Source of the DNA: Helopsaltes ochotensis
Lineage: Eukaryota; Chordata; Aves; Passeriformes; Locustellidae
Assembly: GCA_013400155.1 (NCBI GenBank)
Contig: VXBM01000022.1
Span: 483,134-547,133, forward strand
Direction of reading: 5' to 3'
Length of the DNA: 64,000 bases
The translations under genes and the position numbers were made by a program. Positions within the stretch are counted from its first letter, which is position 1; every line of letters begins with the position of its first letter. This document shows, one piece after another, positions 26,186 through 38,806 of the stretch. The notes below the pieces were generated by a model. That model worked only from the letters and a program-made list of their open reading frames with translations, did no database searches and was not told the origin of the DNA.

Positions 26186-26242
26186 CACAGAATTTAATAT
26201 GACTCACAGAATTTAATTTGACTCATAGAATTTAATTTGATT
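26186..26242. repeat. Three-copy 19-bp tandem repeat
   Basis: Units at 26186-26204, 26205-26223 and 26224-26242 follow CACAGAATTTAATTTGACT with one to three substitutions each. The array is short and AT-rich. It has no open frame of note and no recognised parent family. Confidence 0.88.
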
Positions 26243-27065
26243 AAAAGAAAAGAACTACTTCAGAAATTATTGTATAACTACTGTAGAATAGTGTCACTGA
26301 TCTGTGAGTGTTTTGAAACACTGTTGTGGGTTTAGCATTACTTTGACACTTTCTGGTTACCTTACGTTCTAGAAGACCTTCCAATATGAACGTATATATA
26401 CTCTATCAATCCAGTAATGTGGAAATGGAACCCTTTAAGTCTGTGATGCAAAAGAGTGCTGAAGTAGAGGTGTAATATTATTTTTGATTTTCAGGGGTAA
26501 CAGCACATCCAGAACAAAACCAGCAGATGCTCTTAACCACCTGACTGAGAAATTTTATATGGGGTCATCCTACATGGGCAATTTCAGTTTCCTGAACTGA
26601 AAGACTAGCACACTAAGGTAAAAAGCAAGAAAAAATGAGAATGTGAACAAAAAAAGAATCCATTTAAATCTCATGGATCAAATTCCTCTTAGAAATGCTT
26701 AAACGAGTAAGCATGAAATACACTGTTTTGACTCTAAAATGAGTACGATGAGAAATAAAGAAAAAAAACTCAGAGAAATTTCAATGTACAGGTATTCAGC
26801 AGGAAAACAAACAAAAAATACTTTCAAATTCTTCTGCATTTCAGTAGTAGCTGATCCATGATAGTCAAATATCAGAACAATTGCTTGAGAGCAATCAAGA
26901 ATAATTGTACTTATTTAACTGATATTAGAGAGATAAAACCTCTTCAGGTTTTTACCATTTTCTCAAAGTATATTTTGGTTGGGATGCTTGCAAAATTGAA
27001 GCCCCATTTCCCCCTTCCAGGCATGAAGAAGTCAGGCCTATAAAAAAATCTTTGATTATAACATA

Positions 27066-27215
27066 TCACAGAATCATAGGGTTGTTTAGGTTGGAAAAGA
27101 CTCCTAAGATCATTGAATCCAACCATTAATGCAAAACTTCCAAGCTGATCACTAAACCATGTCCCTAAGTACTGTATCTACAAGCCTTCCAGATGCCACT
27201 GCCCAGATTTTTTCT
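27066..27215 (-). mobile_element. CR1 LINE fragment, 3' end
   Basis: On the plus strand it starts TCACAGAATCATAGGGTTGT, then TTAGGTTGGAAAAGACTCCT, AAGATCATTGAATCCAACCA and CACTAAACCATGTCCCTAAG. This is the reverse complement of a CR1 3' region of the subfamily type carrying AAACCATGTCCCTAAGTG. It belongs to a different subfamily from the copy at 15.3 kb, which has the CCATCCAACCTGG type. The inner part (GATGCCACTGCCCAG and then TTTTTTCTTACCC) looks internally deleted, and the 5' limit is approximate. Confidence 0.92.
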
Positions 27216-28320
27216 TACCCTCCTTAAAAATTAAGGGGCTTTGTACTCAGCAGTACTCTAGAATAATGAACCATGTGGTATGAACCATATCCTCTAACGT
27301 GCTCAGTATTAAGTGCAAGTGTTGCAGAGAACCCTCTTTCAGTCTGAGATCACTGTTTCTTCTCAAAAACTGATTTTAATACCTTCTGAACCAACAAAAC
27401 AGAGCAACATCTAGTTTCCCCTGAAATAATCAGCACTTATTACTTCCATTTTAACACTGCCAACAGACTTGATCAAACTTGAAAATTTTCTCTGTAACTA
27501 AAACCAACTCTATTGGCTGCTAAGGGCTGCTAAAGGAGGAGGGAGTTCTGCAGTTTTACAATCTGGCTCAAGTTTGTTCCATGCCAACTTGACTTAATTT
27601 CTTTAACATTTTGTTTCATAACAATGGAGGACTTAGTGCCAATAAATTACACAGTGGAGTGATTTGGGGTTTTTCATGATAAATTTTACTAGTTCCTTTG
27701 TATGTAAATCTTCCCCATAGAGAGGTCATTTGAAGGTGCATCCTAAATGAAGGTCTTTGATTTATCCCATCTGAGCCATATAATTAACTTCTGCTGATTT
27801 TTTTTGTTTTAATTTGGCTAAGAATTAAGAGTTTTCAGCTATTTATAAAGAGAGAACAGTTTTTTGTTACCTGAAGTAAATGTACCCAGTTTCAATGCTG
27901 TTAGCACACTCTATCCAGTCTTCTCATGAGTGATTTGTAATGCAGAAAGAACTCTTGTAAGAACAGAAAAGAGTAAACCTCTCATCTACTAGATGTTACT
28001 AGATGTTACTCTTACATCTGTGTATGAACTTGCATGAGCAATATTCGTCTGGGAGATCTAATACTCTCCTTGGACATGTCCTTGATTGGAAGGATATCAT
28101 GGGCCCAATTGCAAAATCTTCAAGGTCCCCTACAGAAATGCTGAAAGATGGGGATAGTGTTCCAGGCTGTGTATTCATCATGTACTGAACACTATTGACA
28201 GAAAATGCCATTTCTCTTCAAAATGCAATTTTCAGAACCTTTTTTGAGATATAGAAGTCCTCAGAAGCTGAGATAAGTCTCACTTCCAAAACACCATAGG
28301 AAACAACAGTGACACAAGCC

Positions 28321-28325
<5 letters not shown>
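27216..28325. other. Unique AT-rich non-coding sequence
   Basis: There is no supported gene. A perfect direct duplication of the 10-mer AGATGTTACT is present at 27991-28000 and 28001-28010. Nothing else is recognised. Confidence 0.5.

Positions 28326-28390
<65 letters not shown>
28326..28390. repeat. 65-base uninterrupted T homopolymer
   Basis: There are 65 consecutive T with no interruption. It is preceded by CCTTCTC and followed by AACTCAGG. Birds have few poly(A)-tailed retrocopies because CR1 does not use poly(A), and the sequence to its right, where a minus-strand retrocopy would lie, shows no coding resemblance. It may therefore be an expanded homopolymer or an assembly-length error, not a tail. 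Confidence 0.95.
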
Positions 28391-28393
<3 letters not shown>

Positions 28394-28514
28394 TCAGGCA
28401 TTCATAATTTAAATTCACATCATGTCCTAAGAAAACATATTATTCAAGTTATGACAGAGGGCAACGGAACATTTTTATTCCATATGTGTAGACTGGTTAT
28501 ATATTCTTGGAGCC

Positions 28515-28745
28515 AGAGAAAGCGTAACTTAGTGGTTAGGACACTAAGAGCCCAAGGACATTAGAAGCTGACATCAGAGGTGGAGAAAACTGTTATGATG
28601 AGTATTTCACCTAAAGATATCTGACAATTCAGTGGTTACAAAAGTGTCTTGGGAAATGAAAGTTCATATCCCCTTAGACAAATCTGAGTGTATGTTTCCC
28701 ACATGGCAAATGACTACAGAAACCACTGAGCTTTTGGAAAGACCT
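28515..28745. repeat. Old tRNA-like SINE or tRNA-derived repeat with inverted halves (candidate)
   Basis: TAACTTAGTGGTTAGGACAC at 28525-28544 resembles a tRNA A-box context (TRGCNNAGYGG). A second unit begins with CAGTGGTTACAAAAGTG at about 28630 and reaches a weak B-box-like AGTTCATATCC at 28661-28671, about tRNA-head spacing. It is then followed by CCCACATGGCAAATGACTAC and AAACCACTGAG, which is a third A-box-like stretch on the opposite strand. The head-to-head arrangement (CAGTGGTTA...AACCACTG) resembles an old amniote repeat pattern I have seen, but I cannot name it. No intact tRNA cloverleaf can be folded, so this is not a tRNA gene. Confidence 0.4.
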
Positions 28746-31700
28746 TTTCAAGCAGGATTTTTTATTTAGAGTCATATTCATTAGATTTGATCCAGCAATG
28801 TCTAATAAATCAGGTACTGAATGGGAGCTGAATGGAGAGTCATTCATGGGCCAGGCATGAAAGAATGTCAGACTGCACTACAGCTGGTCATGGTCAGGAG
28901 GAGAACAGTAAACATACAGGAAATAACCTTCCCAGGTTATTGAGCAGGCTAGAGGCAAAAGAGAAAGAGGACTTACAGCTTCACTTTGGCTTTAGGTTTT
29001 TAAACCAACACAAAATCCTTCTTCTGATCTGGCCATTAAAACTTTGCCTTAAAGAAATGAATGTATGTAATAACTGTGATGAGAAACTTGACCAGAAAAT
29101 GAACCTAAATATTTTTTAGGAAGATTATCACTCCTGCATGAAAACTGAGACACTCACAGAAGTAATCAGCCACTGCTGCTGCCAGTAAGTTAATTGGCAG
29201 AGAAGTGTTTATTGAGTTTACTTTGATTTAGAAAGATATCACATTTAATTCAGGCTCACAAAGGCCATGAGTTATTTCTTTTTATAATAGACTAGCTGCT
29301 AACAAATCATTGCTGATAACACCCTAATGACTCACTGATGACATGCTAAAATATCTGCCAGTTCCCCAGCTATTCCAAATCTGAGACTTACATGCCTAGA
29401 AGTCCTCTCCATTTTACTGTAGTGAAATCACTTGCACATTCCACTTTTCCAATATGTGTGTTTTAGTTCTCATGATTTCTAATGCTTCTTGTGTAGAGAT
29501 TCAAATTTCTTTTCCAGTTTTCCGTGAAGACGTTTCAGAGGCATTTCCTGTTCTTAATGTGAAGTATCTATTGGAATGCCTGAGAAATATGCTAAGATAA
29601 ATGAAAATGATATTTTTAGCTTCATGTTCTACTCAGATGTCTTCTTCCTTTGTGGTGAATTCCTACTGTATTTCCTTTTTCCCCAGCTGGCAGTCTAGAC
29701 TACATGCCCCGCCAAGTCAGTCACACGCCAGCAAGCCATTACTGCTGTGTGAACTAGCTCATCTCCTTTGCAACAGCAGTCATACTGCTGCCTGTTGGAG
29801 ACACACAGCGTGGACAAACAGTGCCTTGCTGTGAGGATGCAACACCCCATGGCACAGGGCAGCTAAGAGCTGAATAACCAGAAGCTGGACTGTGTAACAC
29901 CAAAGACGTGTGAAAGTATGACTGAGTAGAACCATCTCATGGGCCACGCTGAATTTGTCCCATTTCATCTGATCTACCCTCATCACTTAGAGCACAGACA
30001 AAGCTTCACATCCTGCCTGCATCTTGTGTGAGAAAAGCATGGGACACTCTCCCCCTCCAGTTTATTGCATTCCAGAGGTGGGTTTGCTTCACAATATTAC
30101 TAATGTTCTCTTGTCTTATTTGAAAATACGCAAGTGGCCAATGAAAGTGCAGCCCTTTTGGGCACCAATCCAAAGCAATATCAAGCCTCCTGTTCACTTC
30201 CCAGAGGGGAATGCCAGAGTAATTAAAATTAGTCATACATACAAGATGAGTGGAGAAGAGTGAGGAAAAAGGTGAAGAAAATTAATTTATGGAAAGAAAA
30301 GTACGGCTAGACAGTGAAAATTAAACAGAGAGAAAAATGCTCATTGTTATGCAGCTTGGCAGCTTCAGTGACCAGAAAACACACCATTATCTGAGTGGCA
30401 AGCACTGCAACTAGAGGGTGGTAGTGGTAGTGATGAAATGGATGTCCTTGACCAGCTGGTTTCAAGAGCCTCTGGACTCCAGGCAGAGAACTTTTCCAGG
30501 GCTAAGTACATTGAGAGAAAGATGAAGGAACGTTATTGAATATATATTCTCCAATATAACTGTCTCTGCCTTAATATCTGCATGGTCAAACTTCAAGAAA
30601 AGTAATGAATGCTTGAGACAGGATTCTTCTACTACTCATTAGTGATATTAGCCTGCATGGTCTTTGTTTACTGTGCTTGAGTATGTTACAGTTTACATCT
30701 GATTTTTTCAGTCCCACTTCTCTTAACAAATTTTGAAGGGGACAAATATGTGGGAGATACAAGACAAAAGAGAGTATTTCTTGGAAGTCTAGTAGGAGAC
30801 TGAAGTTTCACAAGTAGGAATTTTGCAGATATGTGAGGAAGTCTATGACATAGGAGTGATCAATATGATGTTGACGGGAACTGGGTAGGCAAATTTTCAA
30901 AAAAATTTCATCACCTCTTCCTAGTGGAGGGCTGGATTTATGCTGAAATAGATGATTTCCATTGCACTTTATTTGCCAGTATTTAATTTCTGTTTTGCTT
31001 TTGACCTCTTCACATTCACCAAATATTGTATCACTACAATACAATAAATAAATTAAATAATCCGCATTGGTGACCGGATTTGAAATTTTCCTGGATATTT
31101 TCATTATGCCCTCCCTACATTACACTGCAGACAGCCTCCTGTTTCTGCACATCTGTAGATAAGGAAGGAACTGCTTTGTTGTTAGAGAAAAGCCTTTGAA
31201 CTTCTTCCACTGTATCTAGTGGAAAACATCAGATGGACAGAAGATCCCCAGAAAAAATATCTCTTTGGAACTGCTCAACAGTGTGTAGAGGGACACACAT
31301 TTACAGAGAGAATATTTGTACGCTGTCAGTAAAGTCTCTAGTCAGAAACCCCCCAATACCTTTTTCCGGTGCACATGGTTTGAATTTGTTCATGGGACTG
31401 AACTTCACACGTGGCGCATCCTCCACAGGAAAAATCTGTACATGGGTACCTCATGTACCAGGAAAAGTTAGTCTGCTAGGTACTTGGCAGTTGTATCAGC
31501 TAAACTCCTAGTACCTTCATACTCAGCATACTGTGCCCCTTCTAATAAGATTTTGCTGGTGTCACAAAATGACAGGCCTGAAAAGTAGAAGATAGAGCCT
31601 GCTAAGGACAAAGAGCGTGAGTGATTCTAGAAATGCATTTCCTTTTCATTTTCTACCTTATTGTATTAATAATTTTATCAAGGTTATTTATTTAAACCTT

Positions 31701-33911
31701 CATCTCCTCCAGGTAAACCATGACAAAAACTGCCTAGTCAGTGTAGAACACCACAGGACATCAGGAAGTAGTCATGAAAGGAAAGTGAAGCATCAAAGCA
31801 ATTGCTACAAGTGGTTGGGTAGTCGAGGGAGGAAGAATGTGCCTCTGAGAGGAGACTGTGGCCAGGGCCTTCATCTGAGCCATCTCCAGCATGAAATTAT
31901 TGTCATTTGGCAAAGGAACTAAGCTTTGCTCACAGACTGGCAAGACAGTTGTTTTGGATTCTTATTGCAAGTTTCTAGGTGATTACTGTATTACCCATTG
32001 TACGTGGAGCCTAGATTTATACAGTCTTTGTGCACGCATGGAAGCTTATTAAAATTAATTTTTTCCCTGAGGATTTCTTCATTCTGCATTTTCACACACG
32101 CTCTTCATGAGAGAAATGGCTCTTCCAAACTCATGCTTTTGTCACAATAATTGGTTTATACCTCTTGGCAACTTTTCACACCGTGTGTAAAGTACTGTTT
32201 CATTAGGGTTCATTAAGAGGCAATATTTTCATCATAGTAAAAATCATAAAAATGCCTTAAAATTGTTTTTAATGTCTCGTTTATGGAGAAGCATAACTGT
32301 ATATGCAACCATACACAGACAAGCAAACAACTTTTGCAAAGCACTCTTGGAACTAAAGTGATAAGGAACAATTATTAAATGAAATGTTCAATTATGATTG
32401 ACAATAGGGCACAATAAAAACACATATTGCATAGATAGAAAAAAAAAGTTTTTAATGAGACCTTAAATTGCTGTGGGAAATTCATCATAAAGCGGAATAA
32501 AATTGTACATCACCATTCATTAGACCTGCACATTCCTGAATTATTTTTATGATGCAATACTTCCTTCTGTTTAAATGAATATTTAATTTCTTCTTTTAAG
32601 AAAAATGAGAACTCAAGAGCTCTCATTGAGTTGCTAACACAAAGTTCTTGCTTTGATTACACAGGATGTACTTATAGACTACTAAATAGAACAGTAGATC
32701 TATCCAGAAAAATCCTGCTTTTTTCAGGAGGGGGAGCCTGTGTTGTCATCAACTTCATCTACAAATAGTGAGAAGCATCTAGAATTTTGCCTCCAGAACA
32801 GCCTAATGACCAAAGTACCTTCAAATTTTTGAATTTCATTGTGACTGAAACTGGTTTTTTTTACAATTACCCCCTGCAGTACATATTACAAGGGTGTTCA
32901 GCAAAGGAGGTTTTATATGTACTTTGCTTGTTTTGTGGTTGAAAGATGTTTTGCCAAAACACAGTGCTCAAAACCAGGCTGTGCTATTGACCAATCAAAG
33001 TTGTACACAGCAAATGGCTTCCATGTACAGCTCTGGATGTGTGACTGGTATCACCAGGAGCTGTTACCTAGGAAACAAAACGTGCTTACCGACAGTGTGT
33101 GAGTTCCTTCAGAGTTTCCTTCTTCACTGATACTCCCAGGCATCTCAACACTTTGATCTGATACTTATGCTATACCCTTGTCTGAATATCATCAAAACCC
33201 CAGTCATACAACTGGTCAGATTGGCTAGACTGGTCCTATTCACACAGAAAGAATTTTTGTTAAGATGAACCATTTGTTTTTTTCTTTCCTTTAGAGGGTG
33301 AGTGTGCTTCTTACATACTTGTAGGAAGCTGTTACCAGTAAAAAGATGTCATGGAAAAGATTAAAGTGTGTAGCCATCATTAAACTCAGCATTTTTTTTT
33401 TTTGCCAAAAATTGATACCAAAATCTGAGGTAAATTTATAAATAATAAAAACAAAGAATATTGAACCACACAGCCGGTTTTTTTATTCCAGTCCTGACAT
33501 TATGGACTTTTTGGACAAGTATAGCAAGATTTTACTTGTCTTTACCTGTGAGCCTTCCCGCCCTTGCATGTGTACATAATTCAATTGCAGTTTGCTGTGG
33601 AGGTAGTCATCCTTACATGCTTGTTTCCCTTGCACGTCACATGTTGGTGGCAAAGTCAGCACTGAGTTTTCAAAATATTCAACTCTAGAAAGACCAATAT
33701 TGAGGATTATCTTTACATTTAAATTTAACGGGGATGTTTTCTTAGAATTTAAGAATTCTGTCATTTGGGATATACAGATACAAAACTGTATGTAAATATG
33801 TAAAGCCACATGTGAAATGAAGTTGCTAAAAATTTGCTATATCTCATGGCCACCATCCCTGAGGCTTGTACTGACATCTAAAAAGTAAATTTTGAGGGTT
33901 CCTGCATATAT
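28746..33911. other. Unique AT-rich non-coding sequence
   Basis: No exon, RNA gene or repeat family is recognised. Short T or A runs occur (for example 33391-33402). The stretch 32090-32660 is unusually rich in ATTA/TAAT-type words and contains TGATTGACA, a PBX/MEIS-like site, at about 32394. That composition would suit a conserved enhancer but is not proof of one. Confidence 0.45.
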
Positions 33912-34006
33912 CTTGGGTGGCATCCCTATCCATGGCAGGGTAGTTGGAAGTAAACTATTTTTAAGGTTGCTTCCAATCCTAACCATTCTAGGATTCTATG
34001 ATTCTT
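33912..34006 (+). mobile_element. CR1 LINE fragment, 3' end
   Basis: The sense-strand CR1 tail reads GGGTGGCATCCCTATCCATG, GCAGGGTAGTTGGAAGTAAA, TTAAGGTTGCTTCCAATCCT, AACCATTCTAGGATTCTATG, ATTCT. The terminal ATTCTATGATTCT is the characteristic CR1 3' microsatellite. Only about 95 bases are present, and the 5' truncation point is approximate. It lies in the opposite orientation to the two other CR1 tails. Confidence 0.9.
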
Positions 34007-37000
34007 CATCTGATAGATACGAAGTTGTAAACAAATGAGTGTTGAGATACTATGACAAAATTATTCAGAGTAAATCCAGACCTGATCCCTCTATTTGCTA
34101 AGCCTTTCATAAATCATTAAATGCAGTAAACTGGCTGGTTTTTAACACAAAATAATTTCTGAGAGAGAAGAAAGATATCAGGTATCTATCACTATCACAA
34201 CAAAAGGACAAAGGAAGTTACGAAACAAAAATACAAGATGAAGCTGAGCGAATAGGCCAGTGATGAATGTGTATGCCAATAACCTAAGGTTTAGAAACCC
34301 TCAGAAGAACTGTTTGTATTAAAAAAAGAAAAAATTCCAGAAAATTTAGCTCTAAATATAAAAACTATTACAGTGATGCCCAGAGTGAGACATTCTGCTC
34401 ACATTAACTCTCCTTGAAGAAGTTTTATATTATTAGCTATAGCAAGTAGCTCCTACGAGTATGCTTGTTTTGCAAAATGGCTTATTTTTCTTTGTGGTCA
34501 TTTCATACAAGAAAAAAGACACATTTTCTTGACTCTTCTTTAGTCAATTAAGCATTCTTTTTCTCCTTTCATCTGTAATGAACCAATTCTGCAACCAAGA
34601 ATTATAATTCTGTAGAAAACCAGCAGCCTAGTTCTCAGGCTCAAATCTCAAATATACATGTCTTTGGACTAGAGTCCTTTTGTTTACATGAAAAGGAGCT
34701 GGACAACTTGGCAGGGAGATACAACATTTCTTACGGTACAGTGAGGTGCTGTAAGAGCGATATTCTGGAGAGCATCTGTTGTGGGAAAAGAGAAAAGGAA
34801 AAGATCTGAAGGCAGCAGGGTTAGGAAAGTCTGTATAACTTCAGCTGTCAATGGTCAGAGACCTACAATTAACCTATTGACTGATATTGGGGTTTTATGC
34901 TTATGTTTAAGTATTAATTTACTGACTTGAATTTTCCATTTTCTGTACTTTTACAGAGATTTTTCATTGGGAAATAATGCACAGAAATCAATCCAGCAAC
35001 TTCCAGAGCACCAAAATACTCCAGACTCTGGGGGTTATGATCCCTGCATTAGAAGGGACTTCTTGTTTTGCTTTGTCTTGTTTTGTTTGAACTGCTTACC
35101 TCTGGCAGAACCAGAAGTATTTGTTTTCTGTCTTCACACTGTGAGTTCAGCAGGAGCTTAATTACCAGCCAGCATATTGTGATTGTCCAAGGAGTATCAG
35201 AAATGAGCAAATATATCAAGGCTTGCACCATGGCTCAGGAGTAACAGCTGCAGTCACTCACCAGCCTCAACTGTCAGCTCCATCTTCCTTCTGCATAAAA
35301 ATAAACATTTCCCCCACAATAAAGTCTTTTTATAAAAGCAATAAAACAACTCAAGGGAGCATTGTTATCATGAGCTAATCACCCCCTTAGGGAATTAGAG
35401 GCACTTAGCTGCATCTAGAGCTTCAACACCTGAGGGGCTGTGATTATTTCATGATAACCAACAAGGCATGACAGACTGGGAGGTTAATTAGATAATATTC
35501 AAACTTGGTAATATTGAGTTTGAAGATTTCTTTTGAAGTTGTACAAGCAAAGCTCTGCTTATAAAACAGCAGTGGGACATCAGCACAGAAAGGATAATTA
35601 ACATTTCCTACAAACCAACCAAGGTTTTGAATAGCTAAAGGAAAAAATAATAAAGTCAAAGTACTAAACCCTGAGGCACTCCTTTAACAATGAGTAATCC
35701 TGATGAGTTCACTCTCTGGAATCTTGGGCAGAAATTGACTCAAATTTTATAATGCCGTTTAGTTGCTAACCCCTAAATGGTGGAGGCACTTCAGTCAGCC
35801 TCACACTACTTAACGGTCCATTGTTTCAAAGAATTTAGTGGGATAGTAAATGCAGTATTAATAATAAACATTCATCTGAGCTGCAGTCATAGCCATTGGT
35901 TATGAGCTACTGCACTGCAAGAGATTAAAGTCAAAAGACACTGCCAACACTTAAAATGGTACCAGCAATAATTGTTTTGTGGAAGACCATTTTATTTTTG
36001 TGGACAGTGGCAGTGAAGTTTCAGGAGTAATTGTGTGTGCATGCAGGGCTGGGGCGTGCTGCACACATGTATTAGTGGTTAGCTGCCTTGCAAGGACCTG
36101 ACCTATTAGTCCATGGGCTCTTTCCCACCCTCCTGATCCACCAGATGGGAACTGTGGGGTGAGGTGGCCCAGCTGGCTGAAATTACACTACCAGGCCAAA
36201 CAAATGGACTCTGCATCAGCTCGCTGACCTGAGACAGGCTGAGGCCACATGAGATGTGAATACCACACACGGTATGTTGAAGAGCTGCAGGTTACGGAGA
36301 GGAGTAGGATGTTCACTTCTTGGTGGACAGCTGGCTGTAACATCAGATTGTAACTCTCAGCTGTAAAGAAGTTTCTAGAAACAACCTGTAAATTTAAAGG
36401 CTTTTTTTAAAATTGACCATCAGTTAAAAGAAAATAACAAACTTGGCTATCTCTGACTTGTTTACCTGTAAAATGGAAAATGAAGATGACTGTTGGTGTA
36501 CCAAATAATCTCTGATTTGGATTGCTTTCTCTTTAAATAATTTCTGTTGAATTGGCATTGAATTAAAGAATATAGTCAAGCACTTCTGGGACTAAACTGC
36601 AGGACACATCACTGCAATGAAGCTGAGATTGTTGGTCAGCCAGAAATTTGCCAGTAAGAGCCATTCTGATTAATTCTGATTAAATAGAATCAAAACATTT
36701 CATTGGAACCTGTTGATTCCATCCAAACCTTTGACAGAGAATCAAGTAATTTTGTATCCCTTCTCACCAGCCTTCCAGTCTACTGGTCAGGTTCTGGCAG
36801 CTTGCCTGGCTCCCCGGGCTGGCCCCCTCACTGACTCCCCGCTGCTCTGTGGACTGCTAGGCTGCCTGCCTCCCTGGGCATGCACGGCCAAACACTCTGC
36901 TGTCCTGCCACAGCCCCGTGCCAGTGCCCTGGCACACCTGGCATACATTCAAGACTTCCTGCCTTATAAAGAAAAAGATAAAAAGCACCGACAGGTAATT

Positions 37001-38800
37001 AAAGAGGTAGCACAGAAATTTTTACATGCTCTTTCTCAAAGCCATTTGTAAATCTTCACTTTTCATTTCCATGCTAAAATGCATATTAAAAAGAAATTTG
37101 ATCTCTGGAATCCTGCACAGAACTTAAAATTAAATAGAAAAAAAAATACATGTATTTTTATATATGAAGGAAAAATCACATATTCAGATACCAATGAAAC
37201 AAGGATATAGAGCCACTAAAAAAATATTAGGAAGAAGAAAACACAGAAAGGACTCACATAATTTTTCTCAGGAGCTTTACAGTTTGCAAATCATTCTTCT
37301 TTTTAGATATGAAACAACAATTATAAGGATGCCCCAAAACTTCTATACCTCTGAGAAGTGTACCAGTTGGATGAGCCAACTTCTGAAGGTGCCTGTTGCA
37401 GTGGCTAGAGAAGACAGAGTGATGAATACTTTGTAATAAATTTCTGTGAACAGATTGCTCAAGTTTGCAGAGAAGTATTCCAAGCAAAAAGAGAGAGCAA
37501 GTATAAAAACTACACGAAAATACTTACATCTTCCTCCATGTCATATGCACTACTCATTATTTAGAGAGCAGATTACTCTTTTCACAGTTCTTTTTCTCAT
37601 ATAATTTGCCTCCTTCACCAATATCACCTTAAATATTTTCTATTTACTTAATTATTTATTCCTTTATGTGTTTACATATTTTTATCACTAAGACATCAGA
37701 TATTTAAGTCACTGGGAACACATCACACTATTAGAGCATTTCAGATCACCCGTCCTTTAACTTATGAAACAACTGTGATATTTGTGGTATAAAGCACATG
37801 AACATTCAATTAAGTGAATACATTTTAAGTACCAGTGCATTTGCGTCTTAGGAAAAAGATGCAAACAAACAAATCAGTTGAAAACTTCTCCCACTGGATA
37901 TAATCCAGCATCCTCTGAATCAGAGGCAAGAGCTCCTGTAGTCATTGGAGCTCTCCAGATTTTTTTGAGAAAATGTATCTTCAAGACTAAATCTCTGGAA
38001 AAAATACAGCAGGGTGTCATGTGGGTTCATTAGTGCTCCCTGAGGCCACTGATCAATATAACCAGTGTTATTTCTGCTACTGTTATCCAAGATATCTTTG
38101 AGTCCAATAAATATGTGTCAAGGTTTCATGAACCTCAGTTCCAGCAGGGATAGAGGGAAGAAGTCTTACCACCAGGCTTGTTGGAAAGAGTGATCAGAGG
38201 CTTGGTTCTGTGGCAAAAAAATCAATCAGTCTACTGCACAAACATGGTCTTAACACAGTTTGAACTGGGAAAATCAGAGCAAGAACTGAAGTCCAACCTG
38301 CCCTTGTGAAGGTGAATGGCATCCCCAGAAGCCTTCCTTGGAACACGTATTCACCTCCGTGTTTCCACTCATCTCTACCATGCTACTTCCATACTTTCAT
38401 TGCACAAGTCTTTGTTGCATGTTCAACAGTACTAGATGTTTACATTCAACAGCCTTTCTTTCATCCTGAATCTAGGACAATTCATGATTTCTCCATCATG
38501 ATAAATTTGCACACTTAGCACCTAAGAATCCGTATCATAGATACAGTTTTGCAGCTTCTTATTAGGTAATGATTTCATGTATCAGGTATGCCAGCTATAC
38601 CTTCTAATCCTTTTTATAAGCAATTTACTTGGTCCATGATTTTGGTGAGATTGACATAGAAAATACAACTGCACATGGATGGGGTAGTAAAAATCCCGTC
38701 AGCAGGTGCACCAGCAAAAAAAGACCCATACAGTGTCCTGCTTCCACTGCTATTAAGCTCCTTTGATATTCATGAAAGCCATAAGGATGTTAAGCTTATA
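34007..38800. other. Unique AT-rich non-coding sequence
   Basis: No supported gene is present. A GC-richer patch at about 36780-36930 contains only a few CpGs and an open frame that I do not recognise; it has neither splice-flanked exon character nor an island profile. A CTCF-like near miss (CCACCAGATGGGAAC, about 36140) lacks the GGC core. Nothing else stands out. Confidence 0.5.
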
Positions 38801-38806
38801 ATGGTA
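38801..38806. repeat. Target-site duplication, left copy (ATGGTA)
   Basis: ATGGTA lies directly before the terminal TG of the LTR and is repeated exactly after its terminal CA at 39097-39102. A 6-bp duplication is typical of betaretrovirus-like (class II, ERVK) integrases. Confidence 0.9.

Larger units (their letters stand above)
23321..27064. other. Mostly unique AT-rich sequence
   Basis: No supported gene is present. Homopolymer T runs occur at about 23384-23396 and 24408-24420. The endonuclease part expected upstream of the ORF2 fragment is not recognisable here. The ancient repeat near 25.0 kb and the 19-bp tandem repeat near 26.2 kb are listed separately. Confidence 0.5.

Noticed and set aside
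28525..28600. Possible tRNA gene
   Set aside because: There is an A-box-like match but no B-box at tRNA spacing after it, and no cloverleaf can be drawn. It is treated as a tRNA-like repeat.
31233..31511. 92-codon plus-strand open frame as an endogenous viral or host exon
   Set aside because: No motif of any viral or host protein family could be seen, and the flanking splice signals are unconvincing.
36130..36160. CTCF-like CCACCAGATGGGAAC
   Set aside because: The central GGC, the most constrained part of the motif, is replaced by GGG and the flank does not fit.
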